39,409 nt of DNA. Origin: Helicobacteraceae bacterium (GTDB lineage: Bacteria; Campylobacterota; Campylobacteria; Campylobacterales; SZUA-545). Where the stretch lies: the NCBI GenBank assembly GCA_031286325.1, contig JAITUT010000036.1, positions 1 to 39,409 of the forward strand, given 5' to 3'. How positions within the stretch are numbered: the stretch's first letter is position 1; each line of letters opens with the position of its first letter. The notes beneath the pieces are model-generated. The model had not been told where the DNA came from and searched no databases. It was given only the letters and a program-made list of their open reading frames with translations. Shown piece by piece: positions 1 through 8,420 of the stretch. Made by a program: the position numbers and the translations under genes.

Positions 1-1179
1 GTCTTTAATTGTCTGCACGATCCCGCTGATCTGTTCGCTTTGTTTGCCAAGCTCGCCGATCGTCTCGCTGGAGCTTTCAACGGCTTGGGACATTTTTTGC
101 ATCTCCGCGATCGTCTTATGGACGATCTCGCTGCCGCTAACGGAAAGGCTCATTGAAACTTCCGCGTTTTTATTGGTTTCTCTCGCGTTTTCTCCGACTG
201 TGGCGATCGACGCCGTCATCTCTTCAACGCTCGCCGCCATATCGGAGCTGCTGTCGCTAGTATTCGTAGAGGCTTTCGCGACTTTGTCGCTAAGCGCGGC
301 TAGCTCCTCGCTGGCGCGATCAAATTGCGTAACGAATCCGTGCAGGTCTTTGAATGTCGTTTGCAGAGCCTCTAAAAGCTGGTTAAAGCTTTGAGCCGCC
401 TGTGCGGTCTCGTCGCGCCCTTGCGCGTCAATGCGCCCGGTAAAGTCGTTGGTCTGCACGATCATACGCATTGCGTTTGAGAGGTGATTCATAGGCTTAA
501 TAATGCTATATTCGATCGCTATTGTGAGCGCGAGCAAAATCGCCAAAATCACGCCGATCTCGAGCGCGATAATTCTTTTGTGTCTACTGTAAAGCTCTTC
601 GCTATCGTCATAATCCTTCGCGGCGACTTTGGCTTGCATATCCAAAAGTTCTTTCATACCCTCTTCCAGCGGCTTGGCGATAGTCATAAAGTTTCCTATA
701 ATCAAAGCCATAACATCTGTGTCGTATTTGCCATTTTTAACTCGAAGCTCTTGCGTTACGGGCTGATATACATCTACAAGGAATTTGTTGTAAAGCTCTT
801 GCAGGCGATCGGCGCGCTTTTTTTCATCTTCTCTTGTTAAGAGGGCTTTCGCCTTACTAAAGTTATCCTCAAACGCCTTTTTCCACATTTCAGCGCTTTC
901 AAAGTGAGCCTCTATCGGGTGGTCGTGGTGCAAAGAGGCATGTTCGCTGTTGGGAGCGTGTTGTTGCGCCAGAATAAGATCGGCTAAAATTTTGCCGATT
1001 GTGCCGTGCGCGCCGCCTAAATAAATAGCGGGTTCTGAAGCTTCCTTGAACATTATCTCAGTATAGTGGCGGGATACAGAGAGGGCGCTCATAAGCACGT
1101 AAGCGACGGCGCCAAGCGATAAAAGACTAATCGCTGTCAGTAGGAAAAGCCTCGCTTTGATACTCAGTTTGTAAAACAC
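1..1179 (-). CDS. methyl-accepting chemotaxis protein (3' end outside window)
   Basis: This is a membrane chemoreceptor that should signal to CheA/CheW. The visible 393 residues start at GTG (1177-1179), with AAGGAG five bases upstream; the nearby ATG is out of frame and soon stops. A first membrane helix lies at about residues 9-31, a periplasmic helical sensor at about 32-202, a second helix at about 203-225, and a HAMP domain at about 226-278. The start of the cytoplasmic coiled-coil signalling domain follows, and the frame runs off the window at base 1. The sensor resembles a four-helix-bundle type and has a histidine cluster (H74, H80, H84, H85, H87, H92) that could bind metal, which is inference. 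The ligand is unknown. The family is certain from architecture; the gene is divergent from the FecR-domain gene. Confidence 0.93.
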   Translation of the reverse strand, partial: MFYKLSIKARLFLLTAISLLSLGAVAYVLMSALSVSRHYTEIMFKEASEPAIYLGGAHGTIGKILADLILAQQHAPNSEHASLHHDHPIEAHFESAEMWKKAFEDNFSKAKALLTREDEKKRADRLQELYNKFLVDVYQPVTQELRVKNGKYDTDVMALIIGNFMTIAKPLEEGMKELLDMQAKVAAKDYDDSEELYSRHKRIIALEIGVILAILLALTIAIEYSIIKPMNHLSNAMRMIVQTNDFTGRIDAQGRDETAQAAQSFNQLLEALQTTFKDLHGFVTQFDRASEELAALSDKVAKASTNTSDSSSDMAASVEEMTASIATVGENARETNKNAEVSMSLSVSGSEIVHKTIAEMQKMSQAVESSSETIGELGKQSEQISGIVQTIKD

Positions 1180-1231
1180 ATCTGCTCCTTTAGTTTGCGC
1201 GATCAAGCGCTTTTTTGTCTAAATCGGCGTT

Positions 1232-1237
1232 ATTATA
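1232..1237 (-). promoter_or_regulatory. -10 element of the chemoreceptor gene
   Basis: The minus strand reads TATAAT here, about 52 bases upstream of the GTG start. The upstream DNA is AT-rich without a clear -35, as is usual for Campylobacterota sigma-70 promoters. Confidence 0.5.
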
Positions 1238-1302
1238 ACAAGGTTTATATTTATTTAAGATAAGATAGTTTTATGAAACGCTATATTTAAATGAAATTAG
1301 GT

Positions 1303-1308
1303 TATAAT
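1303..1308 (+). promoter_or_regulatory. -10 element of the FecR-domain gene
   Basis: A perfect TATAAT preceded by GT lies 30 bases before the ATG at 1339. A strong AAGGAGG ribosome site occupies 1327-1333. No good -35 is visible. Confidence 0.6.
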
Positions 1309-1338
1309 CTAGCCTTATAAATTTTTAAGGAGGAGAAT

Positions 1339-2049
1339 ATGTTGAAGAGAGTAATTTGCGCGACGCTCTTGCTAGCGGCGTTCGCATACGCGGATAGCGG
1401 GGATAGCAAAGTGGGGGAGGTTATGAGCGTTACGGGCGACGCCGTAATCAAACGCAAAGGGGAGTGGGTACAGCCTAAAATAGGCGAGCAAATTAGGACG
1501 ATTGATACGATCGAGACCGACAAAAATTCGCGCCTTGTCGCGCGTTTTGCGGACGGCACGGAGGTTACAATCGGCGCTAATTCGTCTGTGAATGTGCGCG
1601 ACTTTGTAGCTGAAGGCGAAAATCAAAAAGCTGATCTTTCATTCACAAAAGGCGCTTTCAAAGTAGTTACAGGCAAAATCGGCAAGATCGCGCCGCAGAA
1701 CTTTTCGCTCAGAACGTCTACCGCGACAATTGGCGTTCGCGGCACGACAATTCACGGGATAATCGGATCGACGGGCGATAAAATAATGTGCGCGAGCGGC
1801 ACAATTAACGTAAAAGGCTCGAGCGGCAACACGGTGGAAGTTGAGGCGGGCAAGGCGTCGAATATCTCTCCAAGCGGCGTGGCGGGCGCGGCTTACGAGG
1901 CTAATTTCGCGGATTTCCCGCTTTACAACCCTTGGACGGAAAACCCGCTTTACATCGCGTTTATTGTTTTGGCGGTGATCTTTATCGCAGTTGACGCGGC
2001 GATAATTTTGTACATTGTAAGAGTTCGCGCGCGCCGCAAAAAAGCCTAA
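1339..2049 (+). CDS. FecR-domain protein with C-terminal membrane anchor
   Basis: A 236-residue exported protein. It has a signal peptide (about residues 1-18, ending in AYA), a FecR-type beta-rich domain at about 25-175 with the characteristic GVRGT segment near residue 132, and one C-terminal transmembrane helix at about 205-228 followed by a basic tail. FecR domains are best known from regulators of TonB-dependent iron uptake. Here there is no sigma factor, TonB receptor or N-terminal cytoplasmic domain, so this is more likely a periplasmic sensor or scaffold protein of unknown role. It starts at ATG behind AAGGAGG and a TATAAT box. Its stop overlaps that of the converging gene by four bases. 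Domain assignment is confident; function is not known. Confidence 0.85.
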   Translation: MLKRVICATLLLAAFAYADSGDSKVGEVMSVTGDAVIKRKGEWVQPKIGEQIRTIDTIETDKNSRLVARFADGTEVTIGANSSVNVRDFVAEGENQKADLSFTKGAFKVVTGKIGKIAPQNFSLRTSTATIGVRGTTIHGIIGSTGDKIMCASGTINVKGSSGNTVEVEAGKASNISPSGVAGAAYEANFADFPLYNPWTENPLYIAFIVLAVIFIAVDAAIILYIVRVRARRKKA

Positions 2050-2561
2050 TAGAGGTTTTTGAAACTCACATAACGATCGGCGGACGCGTAAAGCTCCGCT
2101 ACTTCGCTATCGTTGAGGCTTCTAACTACTTTCGCCGGCGATCCTAAAATTAAGGATCGCGGCGGAAAAACTTTGCCCTGCGTAACTAACGCGCCCGCGC
2201 CCACAATTGACTCCGCGCCGATTTTAGCGCCGTCTAAAATTATCGCGCCCATTCCGATTAAACAAGCGTTCGCGATCTCGCAGCCGTGCAAAACTACGCG
2301 GTGTCCAATCGTTACATTATCGCCCACGATCGTAGGAAATCCCGCGTTATTTTCGCCCGCGTGCGTTACGTGGATTACCGTTCCGTCTTGCACGCTCACG
2401 CGCCGCCCGATTCGCGCAAAATTCACGTCCGCTCTGATTACCGCGCCAAACCACACGGAGGAATCCTCGCCGATTTCAAGATCGCCGATTAAATCCGCGC
2501 TGGGCGCGATAAAGACTCTTTTAGCGATTTTGGGGGTTTTGTTTTGGAATGTTACGATCAA
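2046..2561 (-). CDS. gamma-carbonic-anhydrase-family left-handed beta-helix protein
   Basis: A 171-residue protein made of hexapeptide repeats (IGDLEIG, IGHRVVLHG, IGMGAIILDGAKIG and similar), typical of the gamma-CA/YrdA trimeric beta-helix family. Histidines that could ligate zinc in the family occur in VTHAG and GHRVVLHG. The family includes real carbonic anhydrases and many members with no proven activity, so the reaction is uncertain. The start is TTG (2559-2561), with AAGGAG at a normal distance upstream. It lies downstream of hemW on the same strand, 88 bases away, and may be cotranscribed. The length is typical for the family (about 170-190 residues). Confidence 0.9.
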   Translation of the reverse strand: MIVTFQNKTPKIAKRVFIAPSADLIGDLEIGEDSSVWFGAVIRADVNFARIGRRVSVQDGTVIHVTHAGENNAGFPTIVGDNVTIGHRVVLHGCEIANACLIGMGAIILDGAKIGAESIVGAGALVTQGKVFPPRSLILGSPAKVVRSLNDSEVAELYASADRYVSFKNLY

Positions 2562-2649
2562 AGCGTCTCCTTTTTCTCGTCATTTAAGGTTATCAAGTTT
2601 AAGAGATCGCGGGTCTTTATCCGCAATGTGAATTTTATCGCGATCGCTT

Positions 2650-3840
2650 TTAGCCGTTTAGAAATAGATAAATTTCGTCCGCCAGAAATAGATCGTTATT
2701 GATTAGACGAGTTTTGCCGTTAATTTCGCGGCGGCTCAAAACTCCTTCGGCGATTAAAATTGCGGCGCGTTTTTTTTGGCGATCGTTTAGAATTTCTTCG
2801 CCTAACCCATCGTTTGCGCGCAACATTAGCATTACTCTCTCGGCGTTAAACGCGGCGCGATCTACGATCAAAACCTCGCGTTCAAGCGGATTTTTGAGAT
2901 ATTCCGACGCGGATTTTACAGGCTCGTAACGTTCCCAAATTTCACCAGTTTGCAACCAAGCGTTTTTTTCGTCGTTGCGATTTGGAAGATTTCTAACTTG
3001 AGGCGCGATCTCCTCTTTATGAGATTTCGCGTAAAGCGCGGAATGATTAAAAGCAAAATTTTCTGGCAACTTCATCGTCCCAGCCGCGCCCGCGCCGAGC
3101 CCTAGATAATCATTGCCTAGCCAATAACCTAAGTTGTGCCGCGAAGGGTTTCGCCCGTAATTTGAGACCTCGTAGCGCGGAAAGCCTATTGAGGCGATCG
3201 CCGCCGCGAAATCTAGCTCGTAATCCGCCTCGCCGATCGCGGCGGCAAAGTCGCTTTCGTTCCACGCCGCGCCTTTATCGGCAGTTAGACGATACGCGCT
3301 AATGTGCGTCGCGCCGCAATTTTTCGCGCGTTTGACCTCGTCTGTTAGAGAGCGCAAATTATCATTGCGCGCGCCGTAGATAAAATCCGCGCTGATTTCA
3401 TTAAATCCTGCTTTGACCGCCGTTTCAAGCGCGTTTTGCGCCTGATTTGCCGTGTGAATCCGCCCTAAAATTCGCAACTTTTCATCGCTGAAACTCTGAA
3501 CGCCAATACTGATTCTATTCGCGCCGAAGCCGTTTAGCGCGCGCGCCCACTCAAACGAAAGCGAATTAGGATTCGCCTCGATCGTAATTTCCGCGCCCGC
3601 CGCCAAAAACGGCGCGATCGCCTCAAAAAGCGGCTCGTAAAATTTCGCGGGGACAAAACTCGGCGTACCGCCGCCAATGTAAACCGAATTAAATTTTTCG
3701 CGTTGGTAACGAGCCCGATCGTGGTGAAATTGCGTGATAAGCGCGGCGAAATACCGCGCGTAATCCCCGCCGCCCGCCGTCGAATTAAACGCGCAATACG
3801 GGCATTTGTGCTCGCAAAATGGGATATGAATGTAGATCAA
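2650..3840 (-). CDS. hemW: HemW-like radical SAM haem chaperone
   Basis: A 396-residue radical SAM protein. The N-terminus carries the CEHKCPYC cluster motif (C9, C13, C16), followed by YIGGGTPS and SIGVQSF, all diagnostic of the HemN/HemW group. The HemN-type N-terminal extension is absent, so the HemW call (haem chaperone/insertion) is preferred over the oxygen-independent coproporphyrinogen oxidase. A stretch around residues 255-310 looks longer than in short Campylobacterota HemW proteins. Translation starts at TTG (3838-3840) in a TTGA overlap with the stop of the AtpZ-like gene, suggesting translational coupling. A GAGG lies just upstream. Confidence 0.9.
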   Translation of the reverse strand: MIYIHIPFCEHKCPYCAFNSTAGGGDYARYFAALITQFHHDRARYQREKFNSVYIGGGTPSFVPAKFYEPLFEAIAPFLAAGAEITIEANPNSLSFEWARALNGFGANRISIGVQSFSDEKLRILGRIHTANQAQNALETAVKAGFNEISADFIYGARNDNLRSLTDEVKRAKNCGATHISAYRLTADKGAAWNESDFAAAIGEADYELDFAAAIASIGFPRYEVSNYGRNPSRHNLGYWLGNDYLGLGAGAAGTMKLPENFAFNHSALYAKSHKEEIAPQVRNLPNRNDEKNAWLQTGEIWERYEPVKSASEYLKNPLEREVLIVDRAAFNAERVMLMLRANDGLGEEILNDRQKKRAAILIAEGVLSRREINGKTRLINNDLFLADEIYLFLNG

Positions 3841-4130
3841 TTGTCCTCGTCATCGTCGTCTTGCGGCGCAGGTTTCGCGTACTGTTTGTAGCGCGGGTTA
3901 TTCTCCAACTCTTTCATCTCGCGGCGCAACCGCCTGATCGCTTTTGCCACATTTAGGATCGCCGCCGCCGCGCCCCACGCCACACCAAGCCACAAAAGCC
4001 ACTCGTAGCCGAATAACGCCCGCAATCCGTAGCCGATCGCAAAACCGATCGCGATCGCCGCGACCATTGAGATCGCGAGGCTTAAATTATCCGCGCCCCT
4101 GATCGCTTCTTTCACAAAATTATCCGCCAT
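3837..4130 (-). CDS. AtpZ/AtpI-family small membrane protein
   Basis: About 97 residues with two hydrophobic helices (roughly residues 18-40 and 44-64), then a basic amphipathic segment and a strongly acidic tail. This matches the AtpZ/AtpI family of F-ATPase-associated proteins (proposed cation uptake or c-ring assembly role). The ATG at 4128-4130 is chosen because GAGG lies six bases upstream; a TTG four codons earlier has no ribosome site. The gene overlaps the hemW start by four bases. No ATP synthase genes are in the window. The family call rests on topology and context more than on conserved residues. Confidence 0.72.
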   Translation of the reverse strand: MADNFVKEAIRGADNLSLAISMVAAIAIGFAIGYGLRALFGYEWLLWLGVAWGAAAAILNVAKAIRRLRREMKELENNPRYKQYAKPAPQDDDDEDN

Positions 4131-4248
4131 TTGCCGCCTCAAAATTAAATTCGCAATAATAGCGCAACTTGGAGGCTTTCAACGCGTCAAGGCGCGAAAC
4201 AAAAATAAGTAAGCAAAGGCGCGGAACGGATTTTGCTGTTTTGCCGCT

Positions 4249-4638
4249 ATGAAGCCGCTTGTGTTTTTCGCAATTTTTTCCTCTTTGCTGATCGCGGAGG
4301 AGTATTTCATCGTCTCTTACCGTCAATTTTCGCGCGATCATACGATCGTGAGCGAAAAGTTTGACGTGGCGCGCGCGATGCAAGAGTTCTCCGAGCTGAA
4401 AATTAAAGCTGAATTTGACGTTTTCACAGAAGATTCCGATGGAATTAGTACTGAAAAATTGCTTAAAATTCACCAAGACGAGATCGTGCGGCATTTGATT
4501 TATCACGGCGCGATCGTCAGCGACAACGCCCATTCGCGCCGCAAAAACACAAGCTCTAAAAGCCGCCTTGTGATCCCCGCCGCCAAAATAGCCGCGAAAG
4601 TTAAAGGCGATCTGGTTAAAATCACCCTTTTTGAATAA
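4249..4638 (+). CDS. small secreted protein of unknown function
   Basis: A 129-residue protein with a hydrophobic N-terminus (residues 1-16) that looks like a signal peptide. The remainder is a mixed charged globular region with no domain I recognise. It lies 21 bases upstream of flgR on the same strand and probably shares its transcript. There is no good ribosome site before the ATG, so the exact start is uncertain. The reverse frame is also open but is not preferred, because the forward product has a signal peptide and good spacing to its neighbour. Confidence 0.65.
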   Translation: MKPLVFFAIFSSLLIAEEYFIVSYRQFSRDHTIVSEKFDVARAMQEFSELKIKAEFDVFTEDSDGISTEKLLKIHQDEIVRHLIYHGAIVSDNAHSRRKNTSSKSRLVIPAAKIAAKVKGDLVKITLFE

Positions 4639-4659
4639 AAATTTCAATTTGGGCGCGGC

Positions 4660-5988
4660 GTGAAAATTGCTATAGTTGATGACGATACCGATTTCAGAAA
4701 ATCGCTCGAAACCGCTTTGGCGGCGCGGGTGGATTATGATCTGCACTCTTTTAAGAGCGCGAAAGACGCGCTGAAAAAATTAGACGACTCTTTTGACCTC
4801 GTGATCACCGATATTACAATGCCGCAGATGGACGGATTGGAGTTTTTGCGCGAAATACGCAAGGCGAATATCAGTTGCGAGGCAGTGATGATCACGGCGA
4901 ACGCTACGCTCAATTACGCGATCGAGGCTCTACGTTACGGCGCGAAAGACTTTTTGCAAAAGCCCTTTGAAATAGAGACTTTAATTCAGGCGATTGATCG
5001 CGCGCAAATTATCAGAAATTTCTCTAAAGCCGCGCCCAAAGCCGCCGAAAAAATCGCCGCAAAACCGCGCGAAGCCGCGAAATACGAAGTCTTTGTCGCA
5101 AGCTCGCCGGCTCTTGAAAAAGTGCGCGAGATCGCCCTTAAAACCGCTAAAACAGACGCGAGCGTTTTGCTTTTGGGCGAGAGCGGCGTTGGCAAAGAAG
5201 TTTTCGCGGGATTTATCCACTATAACTCGCCGCGCGCTGAGAAACCCTTTATGCCGATCAATATGGCGAGTATTCCAGAAACTATGGTAGAAAGCGAGCT
5301 ATTCGGCTACAACAAAGGCGCTTTCACGGACGCTCAAGCGGACAAACCCGGCATATTTGAAGTCGCGCAGGGCGGCACGATTTTTTTAGACGAGATCGCC
5401 GAGATGCCAATTGGTTTACAGTCCAAACTTTTGCGCGCGATCCAAGAGAAAAAAATCCGCCGTTTGGGCAGCACGAAAGATATTGAAATTGACGCGCGCT
5501 TTATCGCCGCGACCAACCAAGATATTGAGCGTTCAATCGCCGAAAAACGTTTCCGCGAAGACCTCTACTACCGCCTAAACACAATTGAGATTGAGATTCC
5601 GCCCTTGCGCGAGCGCCAAGAGGAGATTTTGCCGATTGCGAACGCGGTTTTGGCGACATTTTGCGAAGCGAATAATATGCCGCCCAAAAAGTTTAGCGAA
5701 GCCGCCAAAGCCGATTTGCTGAGCTACTATTGGCACGGCAATATCAGGGAGTTGATCGGCGTCTGCCAAAGGGCGGCGATTGTGGGCGGCGAGGTGATTT
5801 TGCCCGAAGACTTGTTTTTGAAGGCGCGCGCGGGCAAACGCGGAGAAAAGAGCGTCGCGGATTTAGAGCGCGAACTTTTAGCGCAGGCGCTCGCGGAGTG
5901 CGGCGGCGACTACGCAAGGGCGGCGGCGGCGCTCGGAATGAGCGCGGCGAACTTTGAGGCGAAAGCCCACAAATACTCATTAAATTAA
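4660..5988 (+). CDS. flgR: sigma-54-dependent response regulator, FlgR-like
   Basis: A 442-residue NtrC-family activator. The receiver domain (residues 1-120) has the acidic pocket D7-D9 and phospho-acceptor D51. The AAA+ sigma-54 interaction domain (about 145-365) shows Walker A GESGVGKE, Walker B GGTIFLDE and the sigma-54 loop, here GAFTDA (220-225) instead of GAFTGA. A short Fis-like helix-turn-helix ends the protein (about 400-442). In Campylobacter and Helicobacter, FlgR with sensor FlgS turns on sigma-54 flagellar rod/hook genes. No flgS or flagellar genes are in the window, so the identity is by family. The start is GTG with only a weak ribosome site. It is followed nine bases later by asd. 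Confidence 0.85.
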   Translation: MKIAIVDDDTDFRKSLETALAARVDYDLHSFKSAKDALKKLDDSFDLVITDITMPQMDGLEFLREIRKANISCEAVMITANATLNYAIEALRYGAKDFLQKPFEIETLIQAIDRAQIIRNFSKAAPKAAEKIAAKPREAAKYEVFVASSPALEKVREIALKTAKTDASVLLLGESGVGKEVFAGFIHYNSPRAEKPFMPINMASIPETMVESELFGYNKGAFTDAQADKPGIFEVAQGGTIFLDEIAEMPIGLQSKLLRAIQEKKIRRLGSTKDIEIDARFIAATNQDIERSIAEKRFREDLYYRLNTIEIEIPPLRERQEEILPIANAVLATFCEANNMPPKKFSEAAKADLLSYYWHGNIRELIGVCQRAAIVGGEVILPEDLFLKARAGKRGEKSVADLERELLAQALAECGGDYARAAAALGMSAANFEAKAHKYSLN

Positions 5989-5997
5989 AGGAAGAAA

Positions 5998-7023
5998 ATG
6001 GCGAAAAAGTTTGTAGTGGCGGTGGTGGGCGCGACAGGCGCGGTGGGCGCGGAGATGATCCGCGTGTTGGAGGAGCATAAGTTCCCTATTGAGCGACTCG
6101 TGCCGCTCGCGAGTGAAAACAGCGCGGGTAAAACTGTGGAGTTTTTCGGCGAAAAGGTCAAAGTGCTGAAACTCACGCACGATAGTTTCGCGCAGGAAAA
6201 GATTGAGATCGCGCTCTTTAGCGCGGGCGGGGCGGTGAGCGCGGAATTTGCGCCGAGCGCGGCTAAAGCGGGCGCGGTCGTGATTGACAACACGAGCCAT
6301 TTCAGAATGGACGAAGCCGTTCCGCTCGTGGTGCCTGAGGTAAATCCCGAAGACATTAAAAATTGGAAAAACAAGGGCATTATCGCCAACCCTAACTGCT
6401 CTACGATCCAAATGATGATTGCTTTGAAGCCTCTGCACGACGCCTTTGGCTTGGAGCGGCTCGACATTGCGACATATCAGGCGGTCAGCGGCGCGGGCGC
6501 AAAAGCAATGGACGAACTAATGACGCAAATGCGCGCGGTTTTTGACTTTGACTACGATCGCGTAGAGCCGAAAAAATTTCCGCATAAGATCGCCCTGAAC
6601 GCGATCCCGCACATTGATTCATTCACCGAAAGCGGCTTTACGAAAGAAGAGCTGAAAATGGTCTATGAGAGCCAAAAAATCCTGCGCCACAAAATGCAAG
6701 TTTCCGCGACCTGCGTTAGGATTCCAGTTTTGCGCGGACACAGCGAGGCGATCGCGGCGCGTTTCTCGCGCGAAGTTGATCTGAAAAAGGCGATTGAGGC
6801 GCTTAAAAACGCCGAAGATGTCGTGGTTTTGGACGATCCGCAGAAAAACAAATACCCAATGCCGATCACGGCGGCGGATAAAGACGAAGTTTTTGTGGGA
6901 AGAATCCGCGCCGATCTATACGACCCTAAAGTATTGCACCTCTGGATCGTGGCGGATAATTTGCGCGTTGGCGCGGCGACAAACGCCGTTAGGATCGCGA
7001 AGAAATGGGCGGAGTTGAACTAA
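5998..7023 (+). CDS. asd: aspartate-semialdehyde dehydrogenase
   Basis: A 341-residue enzyme that reduces aspartyl phosphate to aspartate semialdehyde, feeding lysine/diaminopimelate, methionine and threonine synthesis. The NADP-binding GATGAVG motif (residues 11-17), catalytic C134 in NPNCSTIQ and the H248 region in RIPVLRGHSE are all intact. The length is normal. A good ribosome site (AAAGGAAG) precedes the ATG. It lies between flgR and sucD with gaps of nine and zero bases, so the three are probably cotranscribed. Confidence 0.97.
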   Translation: MAKKFVVAVVGATGAVGAEMIRVLEEHKFPIERLVPLASENSAGKTVEFFGEKVKVLKLTHDSFAQEKIEIALFSAGGAVSAEFAPSAAKAGAVVIDNTSHFRMDEAVPLVVPEVNPEDIKNWKNKGIIANPNCSTIQMMIALKPLHDAFGLERLDIATYQAVSGAGAKAMDELMTQMRAVFDFDYDRVEPKKFPHKIALNAIPHIDSFTESGFTKEELKMVYESQKILRHKMQVSATCVRIPVLRGHSEAIAARFSREVDLKKAIEALKNAEDVVVLDDPQKNKYPMPITAADKDEVFVGRIRADLYDPKVLHLWIVADNLRVGAATNAVRIAKKWAELN

Positions 7024-7893
7024 ATGGCGATTTTAGTCGGCAAAAGTTCGCGCGTGATCGTGCACGGTTTCACGGGCAAAGAGGGCACTTTCCACAGCGA
7101 GCAATGTATCGCTTACGGCACAAATATTGTGGGCGGCGTTACGCCGTTTAAGGGCGGATCGCGCCATTTGGATCGCCCCGTTTTTAACACGGCGAGCGAG
7201 GCTGCGCGCGAGACGAACGCCGATGTGAGCCTGATCTTTGTGCCGCCCGCGGGCTGCGCGGATTCAATTATTGAGGCGGCGGACGCGGGTGTGAAACTTA
7301 TCGTGGCGATCACGGAGGGTACGCCCGTAGCGGATATGACGCGCGCAAAGGCGTTTGTGAAAAAACGCGGCGCGATGCTAATCGGTCCAAACTGCCCTGG
7401 CATTATCACGCCGAACGAGGCGAAGATCGGCATTATGCCCGGCGCGGTTTTTAAGCGCGGCGCGGTGGGGCTTATTAGCAAAAGCGGCACTTTAACTTAT
7501 GAGGCGGCAAATCAGATCGCGGAGGCGGGGCTTGGCGTCTCTACCGCGATCGGTATTGGCGGCGATCCGATAATTGGGCTTAGTTACATTGAACTTATGG
7601 AAATGTTTGAGCGCGATCCAGAAACGGAGGCGATCGCGCTGATTGGCGAGATCGGAGGCGATCTGGAAATTCAGGCGGCTAAATTTATCCGCGAAAATAT
7701 CAAAAAGCCCGTAGCGGCGTTTATCGCCGGGCAGACCGCGCCAAAGGGCAAACGAATGGGACACGCCGGCGCGATCATTTCAGGCGGCGCGGGTACGGCG
7801 GCGGAGAAGATGGCGGCGCTTTCAGACGCGGGCGCGATCGTGGTCAAATCGCCCGCCGACATCGGCGCGAGCGTGTTGAAAGCTCTGCGTTAA
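7024..7893 (+). CDS. sucD: succinyl-CoA ligase alpha subunit
   Basis: A 289-residue CoA-binding subunit of succinyl-CoA synthetase, which interconverts succinyl-CoA and succinate with ADP/GDP phosphorylation. The CoA-binding N-terminal Rossmann domain ([11 protein letters not shown]), GPNCPG and the phospho-histidine loop with H247 in RMGHAGAI are complete. The ATG follows the asd stop codon directly (TAAATG), with GGCGGAG inside the asd end, so translation is likely coupled. The beta-subunit gene sucC, normally adjacent, is absent on both sides; it must be elsewhere or missing. Confidence 0.96.
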   Translation: MAILVGKSSRVIVHGFTGKEGTFHSEQCIAYGTNIVGGVTPFKGGSRHLDRPVFNTASEAARETNADVSLIFVPPAGCADSIIEAADAGVKLIVAITEGTPVADMTRAKAFVKKRGAMLIGPNCPGIITPNEAKIGIMPGAVFKRGAVGLISKSGTLTYEAANQIAEAGLGVSTAIGIGGDPIIGLSYIELMEMFERDPETEAIALIGEIGGDLEIQAAKFIRENIKKPVAAFIAGQTAPKGKRMGHAGAIISGGAGTAAEKMAALSDAGAIVVKSPADIGASVLKALR

Positions 7894-8010
7894 TAACCGC
7901 TTGCGATCGCGCGATAATTAACCCGCGATCAGGGGCGAAGTTTTTGCCAAAATCGGCGCGATCGCGTAAACTTTTGTCGTTAAAGCGATCCGCGCGGTTT
8001 TTGCTACGTA

Positions 8011-8034
8011 AAAAATTGCGGGTTAGTCCGCAAT
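8011..8034 (-). terminator. hairpin with T tract on the minus strand
   Basis: On the minus strand ATTGCGG pairs with CCGCAAT across a six-base loop (stem arms 8015-8021 and 8028-8034), followed by five T residues. This is an intrinsic-terminator shape, but no minus-strand gene leads into it. The 15 bases AAAAATTGCGGGTTA recur at 24393-24407 without the second arm. Confidence 0.4.
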
Positions 8035-8061
8035 ATGTCAAACGCCTTTTGAAATATCCCA

Positions 8062-8157
8062 AAATGTGAAGTTAAATGTCGCGAAAATAGACAACCAAAG
8101 CGCGTAAATACTAACTTTGACATAAAAAACGCGCCGCGACGTTTCAACTTCGCATTT
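8062..8157. repeat. nested imperfect inverted repeat
   Basis: Arms 8062-8083 and 8135-8157 can pair over about 20 positions with one wobble and a small internal loop. A second six-base stem sits just inside (GCGCGT at 8100-8105 with ACGCGC at 8129-8134). No transposase or coding frame is present. It may be a structured RNA or a remnant of a small mobile element. Confidence 0.55.
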
Positions 8158-8354
8158 ACACAATAACGGGAAATGTCCGCGCGTATTCTTTCGCGATCTA
8201 GCTTTTTGCTTCGCTACATTGCCGCGCGTGATAAACTGCAATCGCAAAGACTTTGAGAGTTGCGAAACCCAAATAAAAACTCATTATTTCCGCCGCGATC
8301 TTTTGCGTCTTATCGCTAGAGCGAAAAAACGCCACAATAAATATGAATTTTGCG

Positions 8355-8360
8355 TATATT
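8355..8360 (+). promoter_or_regulatory. possible -10 element of the 8421 gene
   Basis: TATATT lies about 60 bases upstream of the GTG start, in locally AT-rich DNA. No -35 was identified, so support is modest. Confidence 0.3.
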
Positions 8361-8420
8361 ACCCCCGCAAATTAAAGAAATTTTTCTAACTGACGATGTT
8401 AGGAAAGCAAAGGAGTTCAG

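Larger units (their letters stand above)
7894..8420. other. 527-base intergenic region without a recognisable gene
   Basis: No open frame here has a ribosome site or family resemblance. The region contains two GCGATCGC palindromes near 7905 and 7960, a short sequence (7972-7989) shared with the hemL-mfd gap, a hairpin at 8011-8034, a nested inverted repeat at 8062-8157, and a likely promoter at the right end. It could hold a small RNA or a decayed element. Confidence 0.5.

Noticed and set aside
44-840. Plus-strand open frames over the chemoreceptor
   Set aside because: They mirror the minus-strand gene, lack ribosome sites and have no family resemblance; the minus frame has HAMP and signalling-domain features.
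4120-4746. Long minus-strand open frame over the small secreted protein and the flgR start
   Set aside because: It has a basic, low-complexity product and overlaps better-supported genes on the plus strand and the AtpZ-like gene.
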